64,000 nucleotides of DNA from the NCBI GenBank assembly GCA_009823505.1, contig VZQC01013712.1:1119926-1183925 (forward strand), in the 5' to 3' direction. Position numbers and translations under genes: made by a program. Below the pieces are notes generated by a model. That model did not search any database and was not told where the DNA came from. It worked only from the letters and a program-made list of their open reading frames with translations. The stretch comes from Rhizomys pruinosus (Eukaryota > Chordata > Mammalia > Rodentia > Spalacidae). Positions 54,030 through 64,000 of the stretch are shown here, piece after piece (within the stretch, counting starts at the first letter, position 1; every line of letters begins with the position of its first letter).

Positions 54030-56210
54030 ACATGAAGGGAACTCATAAAAACTAAGCACCAAGAAAACAATCGACACATTAAAAATGGGCTATGAAAGTG
54101 AGCAGGGAGTTCTTAAAAAAAAAATAAAAATGAGAAATAAGTATTTTTAAAAGTATTCACTATACTTAGCCATAAGTGAAATTTAAATTAAAAATTTTGA
54201 GATTGCATTTTACCTCAGTCATAATGGCTCAGATTAAGAAAACAAATGACAGTGGCGTCAATGATGTGGGAAATTGGGAACTCTCATACACTGTTGGTGA
54301 GAATGCAAATTGATGTATCACTGTGGAAGTTCATCACAAAACTAGAAATAGATCCACCATATGACCCAACTATAGCATTCCTGAGCATAGACCCAAAGGA
54401 CTCAGTTTACTACTATAGACACAAACATTCATTCATGTTAATTGTTATTCTAGTAACAATTGCTATTACCTGGAAACAATGGAAACCAATTAGATGTCTA
54501 TCAACTGACTAATGGATGATGTAAATTTGGTACCTATGTACAATGTAAATTTATTAGTCTGCAAAGGAAAATAAAATCATGAAATGTGGAAGAAAATGGA
54601 CCAAGTTGGAAAATATGCTGGGTGAGTTACCCCAGAACCAGAAAGAAAAAAAAAATTCCATGTTCTCATTCATATGTGGCTCTAAACATCAATACTTTAG
54701 GATTGTGTATTTAAATTGCAGTACCTTTAGAATACAGGAAATTAAAAATTAACCATTGGTGGGAAAGGAGAAGACATATCTTACTGGAGGGAGTGGTCAA
54801 ATATAGGTGATATGAAAGAGAAAGAAATGGGGAGGAGTTTTAATTTTGAAAAGCAGGGGAGGTGGTTGGGAAAGGGATATCTAACAGTAATGATGTTTGA
54901 TAAAGTCATATGGAGACCTACTATTGTATAAGTTTCAAATATACACACATATTCATGTAAAAGAAGTTTAATTGGAGTTACGCTACCCAATGGATTATGC
55001 TCCTCCCAGAAGCTATATATTGCCAAATAAAAAGCCCAGGGCTAGATTTGGGAAACCTTCCCCTTTGTTGTTGGTTAGAGGTGTCCCACAGACCCTGAAA
55101 ATAATGTAGACTTTTGCTATCGCTCCTAGTGTCCTGCAAGAATTTGATAGGAAGACCCTGTTGCTGCAAACAGTACACATATTTGTCATAGGACATGAAG
55201 AAGCCAAGTTGGTACTGACCAGGATGTTTCCTTCCTGTTGGCTAGCTCCCATAGTATTAGAATATGCTATGCAGGATGCTAAGGGGGAAGTCACCAACAG
55301 TCTTTCACAGCTAGACTGTGGACTGCAATAACAGCATGGCAAGATAAGCCTATGGCTACAATAGTGTGTGAATATAATGGGAGTGAACAATTGCTTTCAG
55401 AATAGATTTAAGGCCTTCTCCATGGGTGAAAACAAGTGCTTAGTACAGAGAATCTTGTACTGCAAATCTGCCCAGGAACCCATTGTTGAGAAGCACACAG
55501 GCCTCAAGTAGGAACATATTATTATTATGATAAATGTACACAGCGCCAAACTGCGCTCTAAATTGCTGTCTTGCTACCTATATATTAGTACAGCTTTCAG
55601 TTCTCATTAGAGAAGTTTCTTTGTGCTGTGGATGATTAACATTTCATCCATAAGTGGTCAAAATGCAGAGAATAAATGACTTTGGACTGCCCAGCCACCA
55701 ATGGAACATTTATAGCATATTCATTCCTCAAGGCTCAGTGACAGTGGTGAAAGAGAAGGCAGAAAGGTTTATTGTAAGAGGCTGAAGTGTAAAAGAACCA
55801 CAGCCATTGTTAACTAGACATGAGAAGACTGCACTCTTGAGCTCACAGAAGTTGGAGCTATATTCAGAAGAGCTATACAAGATCAAGCCAGTCAAGACTC
55901 TAGCATGGAGTGGGAATGAATTCATGGCTCCTACTCTTCGGTGAGGGGTTAAGGGAAATTGATGTCTTCTGGGGGGGGTGTCATTTTTCTCTAATGGTGC
56001 AACTCTTAGTAGGTTGCCCACACTCCAGTGGGTGGCTCCACACCTAGTAGTGTATGAGAAGCAAAAATTAGGTTACTTTTCAAAATGGTAATAGGAACCT
56101 GGGAGCGTAGGGAGATGAGGTTGGATCTGGAAGGAGTTAGGAAGAGGAATTAGGGATGAATATGATCAAAATACATTATGAAATTCTTAATTAATTAATA
56201 AAAGCAAAAC
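54030..56210 (+). mobile_element. Old L1: ORF2 end plus full 3' UTR
   Basis: Degenerate ORF2 end: ACATTAAAAATGGGCTATGA, CATTTTACCTCAGTCATAAT, AGCATTCCTGAGCATAGACC and GGAAACCAATTAGATGTCTA. It passes into 3' UTR (CTTGCAGGACACTAGGAGCG-like on the minus strand near 55125, GTGGTCAAAATGCAGAGAAT, CTCCAGTGGGTGGCTCCACA). The end is GATCAAAATACATTATGAAA with AATTAATAAAAG. Over 2 kb in one piece without SINE insertions. No coding capacity. Confidence 0.78.
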
Positions 56211-56559
56211 TATTTTAAATATTACAAATGAAGATGAAAAATAGAAATTGCTCCTCCCTTTTGTTTGTAATGCTACATGCACCAGGCTCACATTGAGGCT
56301 CTCACAAGACTGAAGAATAGCAAGAGGAATGAACCAAGTCAATAGGAAAAAAATGAAAGCTTACCAAGCCACTACTATAATATAAATAATTATCTAACTT
56401 TAAACAAGTATTTATTGGCTCCATATACTTATCAGTAACTTGGAGTACAATAACAATAAACTCATATAGATGTTATAAAAGTAAATGAGTTTATATGTGT
56501 AACATAATTAAGACATTTCATGAATAATATCAGATGAGGGTTTCTCTATCATTTTAATT
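56211..56559. other. AT-rich, nothing identified
   Basis: About 350 bp, unassigned. Confidence 0.5.
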
Positions 56560-56665
56560 TTCAAAAAAAGCCTTAAGAGGAAGCAATAATTTTCCCTGTT
56601 TTATATGCAGCATAGTAGAAAGTTGGCATGTGAACTCAGGTCCAACTCATTTCAAAAGAACGGGT
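56560..56665 (-). mobile_element. MIR SINE fragment
   Basis: AAGCAATAATTTTCCCTGTT, then AAGTTGGCATGTGAACTCAG and GTCCAACTCATTTCAAAAG resemble the antisense MIR order (ATTATCCCCATTTTACAG, CAGAG.CAGGATTCGAACCCAGG). Weak. Confidence 0.45.
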
Positions 56666-57899
56666 GCAAGATGTAACATGTGGTCACATAAATATCAGAA
56701 AAGAAAACTGATTAGCTAGTACAGGTTTTCAAACTTAAGAGAATAGTGGGTATTTGGGTTTTCATATGTGCTAAGAAAAGGTGGTTATATTTAAACATGT
56801 AAAATGTAGTAAATTATTAGCCTTATTTAACATGAATTAAGTTAGTAATGATGACTAGAATTATAAGAAAGGAGCTTTTGTCCAACACACAAAGATAATT
56901 TTCTAAAGGTCAACACTTTTCAAGCTGTGTTTTCAGAATATGAGTTTTCTATTACTGAACGTATTTAAGGAAAGTTTAAATGGCTGTCACAAATGTTACT
57001 ACAAGATATAATTGCACTGAGGTATTATGTGAAAGAAATGACCACAAAATTCTAAGTACTTGCCAATTAAATAATTGGGAGGTAATAATAGAAATATGGC
57101 ACCATATTGGGTTTATAATACCCAGGAACAAAATTATGGAAGATAGAAAAATGCCTGCTAAGAAATATATTCTTGCTGCTTTACCTGGTCTCTGACAGCT
57201 GCTGTGAAAATATTTAGGTATCCACTTGTCCACAGGATATGATGTTTGGCTGGACTAGTATTTTAAAAGATAAAGGCTTTCTCTGGTGCTTATGTAATAG
57301 CAATTATTATCATCTTCATCCTCATCATTCATTACCATTAAATTCTGACTCAGCTCATGAAAACGAATATTGCTTACTGTGCTTCTGCTGAATACACATT
57401 TATAAAGCATGTTAGTTCCTTAATGAATATTTTAAAACATTTGATGGTTAGCCTATCATCAAATTTATTATTATTATAAGATGATTAAAAAGCCAGGAAA
57501 CTTGAAGTGAGTCAAGTGGAAGCTTCAATTCTGGAGCATCTTTAAAGAATACTTACTTGGAGCATTTAAAATTGCTTTCTAGTGATGATAGAGGGCTAAG
57601 CACTAGTGAGATGAACCTCATTACTTTTCTTTCCCCAACATATATACCCATATAGGCCCACAGGAATGCTGACATTCTTTGGCACATTGGCTTGAGGGAA
57701 TGTGGTAAGCTATGCTTGTGGATGAGCTTAATCTTCAATCACTCATGCTTGACGTATATTACCTTCTGAGAACTAGTGAAAAAAGCCAGTTTCCCATATA
57801 GTAACATAATTGTTGACAAATCTTGATATTTTACTTAAATATTTTAAGCGGGACTCCTCAAATCACTGACTGGTGACAATTAAGAAATAGCAACCAAAG
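56666..57899. other. Unassigned
   Basis: About 1.2 kb of AT-rich DNA. Overlapping opposite-strand frames at 56976-57233 have no resemblance to known proteins. Confidence 0.45.
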
Positions 57900-58215
57900 G
57901 GTGCCGGGGAAGTGGCTCCTTAAGTATAGACATGAGGACATGAACTCCAATTGCCCGAACCGTACTAAGGCTATGTAAGCCTGTAATCCAAGTGATGGTT
58001 GGACAGGAAGGAGACATAGGAAGATCATTAGTGCTTACTGATCAGGCAGTCTAGCTAAATCAGGCACATTTCCAGTACCTGGAAAGACCATATCTCAAAA
58101 AAATATGGTGGGGAGTGACTGATGAGGATACCAATCATTGAACTTTGACCTCCACATGCAAACACACACACATGCACATGCATTTTCACATACATATGAG
58201 CACATGAAACATGAA
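57900..58215 (+). mobile_element. Composite SINE (tRNA-like plus B1-like)
   Basis: GGTGCCGGGGAAGTGGCTCC head, GAGGACATGAACTCCAATTG, then AGCCTGTAATCCAAGTGATG (B1-like), ACCATATCTCAAAAAAATAT, TTTGACCTCCACATGCAAAC and CA-rich DNA. It is the sense counterpart of 30485-30825. Confidence 0.65.
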
Positions 58216-58454
58216 AATGTAAGCACATATATACTAACAAGAACAAAAACAGTCATGAATTCTGTAAATGGCCTTTCCTTATCAACTAATAGACCTTTGT
58301 ATTATGGAAAGCATTAGATTTTCATCTATTCAACTGTCATCAAAGTTTGTGCTAAATATTTTGAACATTCATGTTTTACCACTTTGTTTAAAGATGGTAG
58401 CTTTAGAAAACAATTGAATGGATGCTTTCCCAATGTCTTGCTGACTTTTTCTTA

Positions 58455-58640
58455 ATTTTTTGAAAGACTTTTTATGTGTATGTGTGAGTGAATACCACAT
58501 GTGTGCAGTTGGCATCAGAGGCCAGAAGAGGACATTGAATCCCCTGGAGCTGGAGTTACAGATGGTTGTGAGCCTCCAAAATTGAATGGACCAATCTCAG
58601 GTCTTCTGGAAGAGAAGCTGCTATGCCATCTCTCCAGTAC
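58455..58640 (-). mobile_element. B3/B2-like SINE, old
   Basis: Antisense: GTGTGTGAGTGAATACC-like start, GAGGCCAGAAGAGGACATTG, CCCTGGAGCTGGAGTTACAG, GGTTGTGAGCC and TATGCCATCTCTCCAGTAC. The GAGCTGGAGTTACAG..GTTGTGAGCC combination is the B3 form. Confidence 0.78.
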
Positions 58641-58764
58641 TGTCTTGCTGGTTTTTAGTAGTTACCTTCAACCTCTTGGTTTTAATACCAGTTGTATTTG
58701 AAATATATATACTTATTGACATGCTGTTTTGGTTTTTATGTATATTAGTGTCTTGCCTGGCTTT

Positions 58765-58876
58765 ATGAGAGTGCACTACACTACCTTCACTCAGTTTACT
58801 TTTCTGAACCTCAACTTCCTTATCAGAAACACCAGAATACTAGGGTCCACCAAGCTGTTTTGCGAAAATTAAATGA

Positions 58877-58937
<61 letters not shown>

Positions 58938-58975
58938 CATACTATGCTTTGATAGACCTTCAATAACTACATTAA
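58765..58975 (+). mobile_element. MIR SINE expanded by a (TA)n microsatellite
   Basis: CTTTTCTGAACCTCAACTTC, CTTATCAGAAACACCAGAAT and AATTAAATGAATAT lead into the microsatellite. Beyond it ACTATGCTTTGATAGACCTT and CAATAACTACATTAAG give the MIR 3' end. The order matches MIR on both sides. Confidence 0.62.
58877..58938. repeat. (TA)n with central (TG)n
   Basis: TA repeat 58877-58905, TATGTGTGTGTG 58902-58914, TA again to 58938. Self-complementary over most of its length. Confidence 0.95.
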
Positions 58976-59578
58976 GGTATATGACATTTATATGACTGGT
59001 ATGGCCTTTGGATTTAACAATTGATTAAGTATTTTTTTTACTATTTTTATTTATACTATTTTTATTTTACTATGTTTATTTATACTATTATACAATAGTA
59101 TAAATATGAGATCAACATATATAGAGATCTAGGGTTCCATATACCAGGGAGATACGCTCATCGAGCTCCATGTCCTTATATGTACATGTCTCCTAAGTAT
59201 TCATTTTCCATCTCTTTTATATTAATCTTCCTGAACATCTACTATGTGTCTCAAAATAAACAAGGTCTGGAAAAAAAAACTCACAACCTAGCTCAATGAA
59301 AATCAGTGACATGTCTTTCCTGTCATCCCCGACTCTTTTAAATCTGCAGTCAAAGAATATTGCCAATATACCTATTTCTATCTCAAGCGCCACTATTCTT
59401 GACAAAATATCCATGATATCTGTCCTTTCTCATGGCAACAATATCTTAAATGACCTCTTCTTAGCTCCTACATCACTGAGCCTTGTTATCATTGAGGAGG
59501 TTAAGCACATCTGATGAGGCTTAAGGAATGTTACTCTAAAATATAACTATAAAATGTTGTTTTACTAATTAAAATTAT

Positions 59579-59612
<34 letters not shown>

Positions 59613-60689
59613 GCTAAGTAGGTGTTTATCTGTGGAGAAGAAGTTGGGATTGCAATTACTCCCTGTTAGATAATTTAGTTTCAAGATAGTTTTGTATGCT
59701 AACTGTACACGCAGATTAGCTTCCATATTCAGCCACCCTGTATTTATTATTCATATACAGTAGGTGAGATTAGTGAGTAAACTTCAAAGAACTCTTTTAG
59801 TGTCAAAACTCAAAGCTTTGCCAACTGACTTAAGAGAGTGGTCAAACCTTCTTAATTAGTCAGCCTGTCAGCCTGTCTGCTTGTCAGAAATATTATGTGG
59901 AGTTGCCGGTAATAACTCATTAGCAAGGAATACCTATTGTTAATTATGACAAGGTCATGAAACTAACATTACACTGAATTTGAGAAGATATTAAAATACT
60001 TTGGAATATATCTGATATTAGAATGAGAACCAAAATAAAACAGACAAATAATGTCAGAGCTCAGTGGTCTCCTGTAAGTTTTATCACTCTCTAGGCCCAA
60101 AGCAGGAAGTCCCTAGAATCAGCTCTATGGCTAGTGAGGCGGTCAATATCTACTCAGGGCTCTGTTCAAAGACCCTGTATTCTCTCTTGACTGCTTCACT
60201 AAAAGCCAAAAATATCAAAAATATGCTACATCCAACTTTAGTTATTATTGCCTTCCTGATTGGATTGGTCATTCAATCTGTATGGAAGAATTTTCTCCAC
60301 GTCTTTTTAAACTGTGAGAAGGACAGAGGGGGTTTTAAAAGATGGGGAATGTATGAAAAGCCATATGCAAGCATCCTATTCTATATGCAACTTAAAATTT
60401 ACAAATGGAGTGATAGTAGAACGTATGCAAAAAGAAAGAAGAGGGGAAATATTTAGGGTTAAAGGAGTAAGGGGGAATAGTGTGGGTGGTGGAAAGGAAG
60501 AGGTAGTGGGTGGATTAAAGAAAACTAAATATGCATGATTTGCCTTCTGAAAACTTACTGGTTAGTAAGCTAATTTCAAAATATACTTTTAATAAGAGTT
60601 TGAACAGAAATAACCTGTAAGGGAAGGACAATTTTGCTCTGAGAAGTTGTAGTTTATTAAATGAAAACTACGAGGCATTTGGTACCTTC
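58976..60689. other. Unassigned; (AAT)n and a 130-codon open frame
   Basis: About 1.7 kb with no assigned transposon. An AT-rich imperfect duplication (ACTATTTTTATTT-type units) is at 59039-59090 and (AAT)10 at 59581-59611. The frame 60064-60456 (plus, 130 codons) has one hydrophobic segment (LVIIAFLIGLVIQSVW, about residues 59-74) and a basic C-terminus. It has no recognisable family, promoter or splice context. Confidence 0.4.
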
Positions 60690-62130
60690 CTAACAGTTAT
60701 TGGTCAGAAGGGCCCAGAGGTCTCCAAAAAACATAGGCTATTGCCATTGGCCATATTGACTCACCATAACTGTATGTCAAGACCCTACTGCTGAAGACAC
60801 CACACATTTGGCTGAAACTTCCACCCTGTTGGCCAGCTTTCAAAGTGCTGGAAGTTGCTATCAAGCAGCTGGGGGAAGGGAGACATCAATAATATTACCA
60901 AACACTGGAGCCAGAATGCTGTGATACCTACCTGCCAGGCAAGATAGATGTGCCTACTAGTGCAATAGTGACTTTGCTATAAAGTAACTAATGGCTATCA
61001 GTTGGATTTGAGACCTGTTTCTCTGCTCCACCATGAGGGATTTTATTCCTGGTATTCCAATTCTGGTCAAAAGCCCCTGGCTGAGGAGTTCATAGGCCCT
61101 AGGAGGAAATCTATTATTGTTTACCTGAATAGACATTCAGTCAAAATCTCTTCTAAATATTTATGCTTATACCAATAGACCTGGGCTGCTCACAACTTTA
61201 TTCAAAGAAGCATCTTTTTTTTAAGTTTTTTTTTAATTTTTATTTTGTACGTGTATGCATGTACTGTCTGCATGTAGGTTTGTGCATCCATTTCATGCAA
61301 TGCAATGCTGTGGAGATCAGAAGAGGGTGTCGGATTTACCTGGAACTGGAGTTAAAGACGGTTCTCAGCCACCATGCGGGTGCTGGGGATCAAACCTGGA
61401 TCCTCTGCAAGAGCAGTAGGTGCTTGTAACCGCTAGACCATCTCTCCAGCCCCCAAAGAAGCATCTTTTTATAGTAGACAGCAGTCAATAGAAAGACACA
61501 GAATTGATCAGAATGCCGAGAATTAAAGACTTGGTGCTCAGCCTTAAATGAGACATACATCTATATTAACCTCACCTCCTCACTGCCAAAGCTTAGGGAA
61601 CATTGTAGAAACAGAGGCAGAAAGAATGTAAGAGCCAGTGACTGGGGAAAAAGTGCTGTGAAATACTGCCTACCAGACATGTCATGGTATTTCTCTTCTT
61701 ATAAACTCATAGGAGCTTTGATTACCAGCATAAAATCTACAGAAGACCAAGCCAGTCAAAATCCTGGAATAGTGGGGAAGTTGATCTCCAGACCTCATCC
61801 TATGCTGAAGAAGTTTTGGCAGCAACTTTTTGCAGTGGATAGTTGTTGGGGGAGAGATAATCAGATAATCATTCTTTATTAAGAATATGGCCACAGGTAG
61901 GTTCCCTATGCTCCAGTTGACGGCCCATACCCATGTATGGGTAATCATATACCCATGTATATGTGGGTAATGCTACATGGACCTCATGAGTTAAAAAAAA
62001 TAGAGATGCAATTCAGTTTTCTAACTTTAAACGGCCTATGATAACTGGCAGGAAAGAAGGTCCTTGCAATAGACTGCCTCTGCTTGAGAACTTAATCATG
62101 TAATTATTGCATGCTGCTAATATACTATCT
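60690..62130 (+). mobile_element. Old rodent L1 3' UTR, long copy
   Basis: CAGAGGTCTCCAAAAAACAT, TATTGCCATTGGCCATATTG, AAGACACCACACATTTGGCT, CACCCTGTTGGCCAGCTTTC and, after a B2, AAGCTTAGGGAACATTGTAG with AATGTAAGAGCCAGTGACTG. I remember this order from rodent L1 3' UTRs. The 3' edge is uncertain. Confidence 0.7.
61220..61453 (-). mobile_element. B2 SINE with 17-bp TSD
   Basis: Minus-strand, single-unit body (GGAACTGGAGTTAAAGACGG). TSD CAAAGAAGCATCTTTTT is at 61203-61219 and 61454-61470 in the L1 3' UTR. Confidence 0.97.
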
Positions 62131-63287
62131 AAACATTAAATATACTCTTAAAATATTTGATGGTAGACTATGATTTAGACATTACACTACAAAAAACTTT
62201 ATGAAGAAGGAAACCCTTACTGACCTGCTTCTGCTTTAAATATTGTGCCCCCAAATGAAGTCCAGTAAGCACGTGTCCTGTCTTGATCCCCCTGCATTGG
62301 CCTCCATGATACTGCCAAGGTAATCCAACAATGGCAGTCCATATTCTGGAGAGGCTGAATTCCCATTAGCTGCTTAGTTCACAAGATGGATATCTCAGCA
62401 CTCCTCAGTCCACATTGGAAAGTCAAAAAGCTGTATCTCATGTCCTCGAGCAGTGCCAAAAGCAGTGGCAGCCCCGGAGCATATGCACCTGCCTGTAAGA
62501 ATTGAAGGCAGGCCAAATAACAGTGCTCTCTTTTTTTCTTTTTTCTTTTTGTCTTTTTACTAAGATCTCAAGTTTTATGTCTGCATTACAGTTTCTCTGG
62601 TCTTATTATTTATTTCTGGTTTACTTTCCTTCTGGATGCTTAAGGCCATACAGATAGCCCAGATTAAACAAGATTTCGTTTTGTTAAGGTCAGTTGAGGA
62701 TCTGGTCCTCAGGGGTCTCTCAGGATTCTTTTGGGGGAAGGGGGGAGCCCCTTGCTTCTTTCATCTCCTCAAAATCAGGTCTTGCTAGACCAGGCTTCCT
62801 TTTCTGAAGGAACAGACTTTCCTCTTTATAGACTGGACACTGGCTGAAGTCCCCTTAGTGGCTCTCCAAGACCTCCCTGAACAGGAAGAATGGTGACCCA
62901 CCTCTGCAGGACTTTTCAAGAAATGCCCTCACGTATAATCCCCTAAGACTTGGTTGATCTCTGAGGGCAAGGAATAAAGTTGTCCCTCAGGTCCCTCGGC
63001 CAAATTGGTAGGGACTTCAGGTATGGTCATTAAGCACCCAGAAAGGCTAAGTTGCTGGAGCCTGTTACATTCCACCTATATTAACATTATATCCTTTGGA
63101 AACAAACTGTATATTATTTCCATAGCATATTTCTTGATTCACATCTTTCCATTTTAATCCCATATTACTCTAAAAGATCCACACATACTCTCCATCGTAT
63201 ACTAAAACTCCAAGTCTGCAAATATGTGTTAGGTCAGCATTAGAACCTGGGTAGGGATTCCCAATAAAAGAGCACACTGAATACTGT
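62131..63287. other. Unassigned, somewhat GC-richer
   Basis: About 1.15 kb. 62230-63060 is less AT-rich than its surroundings (for example CTTCAGGTATGGTC, GGGGGAAGGGGGGAGCCCCT near 62732-62751). It could be an unrecognised LTR or unique DNA; I found no coding resemblance or terminal repeats. Confidence 0.4.
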
Positions 63288-63302
63288 AGAAATACACTTT
63301 GC

Positions 63303-63558
63303 GGGGGCTGGAAAGATGGCCTAGCGGTTAAGAGCGCCGACCGCTCTTACAGAGGACCTGGGTTCGATCCCCAGCACCCACATGGCGGCCGAGAACCGTC
63401 TGAAATTCCAATTCCAGGAGAACTCCAGTTCCAGGGGAATCCGAGACCCTCTTCTGAACTCCGCAGCATTGCACGACACGGGTGCACAGACTTGCATGCA
63501 GACAGTACACTCATACGCATACATAAATAAATTAAATTAAAAAAAATTAAAAAAAAAA
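63303..63558 (+). mobile_element. Young B2, duplication form, 15-bp TSD
   Basis: GGGGCTGGAAAGATGGCCTA head, CGGTTAAGAGCGCCGACCGC, GGTTCGATCCCC and tandem body AATTCCAATTCCAGGAG / AACTCCAGTTCCAGGGG. TSD AGAAATACACTTTGC is exact at 63288-63302 and 63559-63573. Probably among the most recent insertions here. Confidence 0.97.
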
Positions 63559-63747
63559 AGAAATACACTTTGCTCAGTAATACTTGAGTTGTTGCAATAT
63601 TAGATTATCTATTTGGTTGTTACAGAAAATCCTTAACTGTAGTTGATGGTTGTTGCCATAATAGTATATTGCCTGTATTTCTACCTCTAGTAATGTGCTA
63701 GATTTCAATATCCTTGAGCCTGGGCAAGTGCACAAGCCTTTTCTTGT

Positions 63748-63992
63748 CTTTTTTTAAAATTTTATTTATTTTTGTATGTGTATGGGTGTACTGTCTGCAT
63801 GTAGGTTTTTGCACCAGTGTTGTGCAATGCCGTGGAAGTCAGAAGAGGGTCTCGGATTCCCCTGGAACTGGAGTTCTCCTGGAATTGGAGTTACAGACGG
63901 TTCTTAGCCGCCATGTGGGTGCTGGGGATCGAAAACGGGTCCTCTGCAAGAGCAGTCGGTGCTCTTAACCGCTAGGCTATCTCTCCAGCCCC
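63748..63992 (-). mobile_element. Young B2, duplication form, at window end
   Basis: Minus-strand B2 with tandem body (GGAACTGGAGTTCTCCT / GGAATTGGAGTTACAGACGG). The right flank GTGCACAA (63993-64000) repeats GTGCACAA at 63728-63735. The TSD is therefore at least 8 bp and is cut by the window edge. Confidence 0.94.
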
Positions 63993-64000
63993 GTGCACAA

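Noticed and set aside
60064..60456. 130-codon plus-strand frame with a hydrophobic segment
   Set aside because: No recognisable family, no supporting splice or promoter signals, and AT-rich DNA of this length yields such frames by chance. Listed in the region entry only.
1..64000. CRISPR arrays, operons, phage or other prokaryotic systems
   Set aside because: The repeat content is entirely mammalian. No regularly spaced short repeats, ribosome-binding sites or bacterial genes occur.

Overview
The window is a stretch of mammalian, specifically muroid-rodent, nuclear DNA with no intact protein-coding gene that I can support. The repeats identify the host group: B1 (7SL-derived), B2, B3, B4 and ID SINEs, ORR1-type MaLR LTRs and rodent L1 3' UTRs, on a background of old mammalian MIR and L2. 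The youngest B2 copies keep many CpGs and carry a short CTCCAGTTCCAGGGG-type body with a TGCACGACACGGGTGCAC-like 3' part. As far as I recall, this differs from the dominant mouse and rat B2. I therefore infer a muroid other than Mus or Rattus, but cannot name the species. One undetermined base (N) is at 33538.

Layout. 1-8.3 kb is almost wholly L1: a minus-strand 3' UTR (1000-2120), a broken minus-strand L1 with recognisable ORF1 and ORF2 pieces (2336-5832), and a plus-strand L1 meeting it head to head (5833-8178). All are cut by B1 and B2 insertions. 8.3-12.7 kb is mostly unassigned DNA with scattered SINEs, a perfect 26-bp inverted repeat at 11634-11693 and a GC-richer non-repetitive block after it. 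12.7-15.7 kb holds four B2s in one orientation, two tandem L1 3' ends and a B2-B1 chimera. 16.9-21.4 kb is again L1 and SINEs. 21.6-26.1 kb is largely unassigned, with MIR remnants.

26.3-28.8 kb has two clearly delimited 5'-truncated insertions of a young-looking L1 family, one sitting inside a B2 and itself carrying a B2. 29-34.4 kb has L2, ORR1 LTRs and a B4. 34.4-42.1 kb alternates unassigned DNA with L2, MIR, L1 and SINEs. 42.2-46.3 kb is the longest low-repeat stretch, and contains the only promoter-like and exon-like signals I would follow up. 46.4-56.2 kb is L1, B2, B3 and LTR material. 56.2-60.7 kb is mostly unassigned. 60.7-62.1 kb is an L1 3' UTR, and the window ends with two young B2 copies.

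Nothing here works as an operon or gene system. The content worth keeping is retrotransposon history: target-site duplications (TSDs) fix many insertion boundaries, nesting gives relative ages, and a 17-bp duplication splits B2 into an older and a younger subfamily. Family names are from memory of diagnostic sequence. No database search was run, and edges without a stated TSD are approximate by tens of bases.
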